A DNA stretch of 64,000 nucleotides from Echinicola sp. 20G. GTDB lineage: Bacteria > Bacteroidota > Bacteroidia > Cytophagales > Cyclobacteriaceae. Under the pieces are notes generated by a model that was not told where the DNA came from, ran no database searches, and saw only the letters and a program-made list of their open reading frames with translations. Made by a program: the position numbers and the translations under genes. Positions 63,677 to 64,000 of the stretch are shown here, one piece after another (the stretch's first letter is position 1; every line of letters begins with the position of its first letter). Location of the stretch: NCBI RefSeq assembly GCF_015533855.1, contig NZ_AP024154.1, positions 2,176,501 to 2,240,500 of the forward strand, in the 5' to 3' direction.

Positions 63677-64000
63677 ATGAGCACAGAAACAGCAGAAAAA
63701 ACAGAAGTTAAAAAGCCAGCAGAGGCGCTTCTGTCAAAGCGTAGAAAGAAATTGATATCTGACCCTTTGGTGGATGATAACCCAATTACCATACAGGTTT
63801 TGGGGATTTGTTCAGCCTTAGCGGTAACCACTCAGATGAAGCCAACCTTGGTAATGGCACTTTCCGTAATTTTCGTAATTGTGATGTCAAACTTGACCAT
63901 CTCCATTATGAGAAATACCATTCCAACTAGGGTAAGGATCATTGTACAGCTAGCAGTTGTGGCAACCTTGGTGACCTTGGTAAACGAAATTTTGAAAGCT
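63677..64000 (+). CDS. nqrD: Na+-translocating NADH:quinone reductase subunit D, 3' end cut by window edge
   Basis: The first 108 codons are present: a hydrophilic N-terminal extension (STETAEKTEVKKPAEALLSKRRKKLISDPLV), then NPITIQVLGICSALAVTTQM and the first helices (TLVMALSVIFVIVMSNLTISIM; RIIVQLAVVATLVTLVNEIL), all typical of NqrD. NqrD is an integral membrane subunit. nqrE and nqrF are expected beyond the right edge. Confidence 0.93.
   Translation, partial: MSTETAEKTEVKKPAEALLSKRRKKLISDPLVDDNPITIQVLGICSALAVTTQMKPTLVMALSVIFVIVMSNLTISIMRNTIPTRVRIIVQLAVVATLVTLVNEILKA

Noticed and set aside
1..64000. CRISPR array, prophage or insertion sequence
   Set aside because: No regularly spaced repeats, transposase, integrase or phage structural gene was seen anywhere in the window.

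Overview
The window looks like a chromosomal segment of a Bacteroidota bacterium, most likely order Cytophagales and plausibly family Cyclobacteriaceae (Echinicola/Cyclobacterium/Algoriphagus-like). The evidence is a PorP/SprF protein beside a giant PKD/SprB-repeat protein with a type IX secretion (T9SS) type B C-terminus, a SusC-like carboxypeptidase-regulatory/TonB receptor, a Na+-NQR operon, many families largely confined to Bacteroidota, and promoters of the TTG-N19-21-TAnnTTTG type. The genus is inference. No rRNA, phage, IS element or CRISPR array was seen. There is one tRNA, Ala(GGC).

Positions 1-18.6 kb form a nitrate/nitrite assimilation region. It holds nirB (cut by the left edge), divergent cobA (siroheme synthesis) and a DUF4202 gene. 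After an inserted block (DUF1592/DUF1552 cytochrome pair, a secreted orphan, a ROK kinase-like gene) comes a minus-strand run: narK-type transporter, a NasA-FAD-BFD fusion nitrate reductase, a rubredoxin-tailed sulfite/nitrite-reductase-like protein, and DUF7009. The nirB/cobA intergenic region and the far upstream region of narK share a colinear ~60-bp element (47/60 identical, no gaps) carrying ACGT-N6-ACGT repeats and a conserved minus-strand -7-like box. This looks like the operator-promoter of one nitrate regulon.

Positions 18.8-38 kb carry DUF2461, a three-gene iron/siderophore uptake operon (TonB receptor, DUF4374 lipoprotein, PepSY membrane protein; XusABC-like) behind a Bacteroidota promoter overlapped by a Fur-like dyad, a HAD phosphatase, small membrane and lipoproteins, the PorP plus 1648-residue adhesin-like pair, a FUSC transporter-like protein, a Gfo/Idh/MocA oxidoreductase and two small unknowns. 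The tRNA-Ala gene at 38.2 kb is preceded by what looks like a broken copy of its own 5' part, with the D-arm replaced by a perfect palindrome.

Positions 38.3-50.9 kb are mostly housekeeping: clpS-recR, a sodium/solute symporter, an XRE regulator, an alkyltransferase-like protein, MscS, SDR, DUF2807 and META proteins, then thrA-thrB-thrC. The thr operon is preceded by a 41-codon leader peptide ending in Thr/Ile codons, consistent with translation-coupled attenuation.

Positions 51-64 kb hold a BlaR1/BlaI-type pair with three TACGA-N6-TCGTA operators (the BlaR1-like protein ends in a repetitive coiled coil instead of a penicillin sensor), NRDE/TANGO2, a YpdA-like reductase, an orphan histidine kinase, adenine deaminase, cmk-ispH, and nqrABCD running off the right edge.
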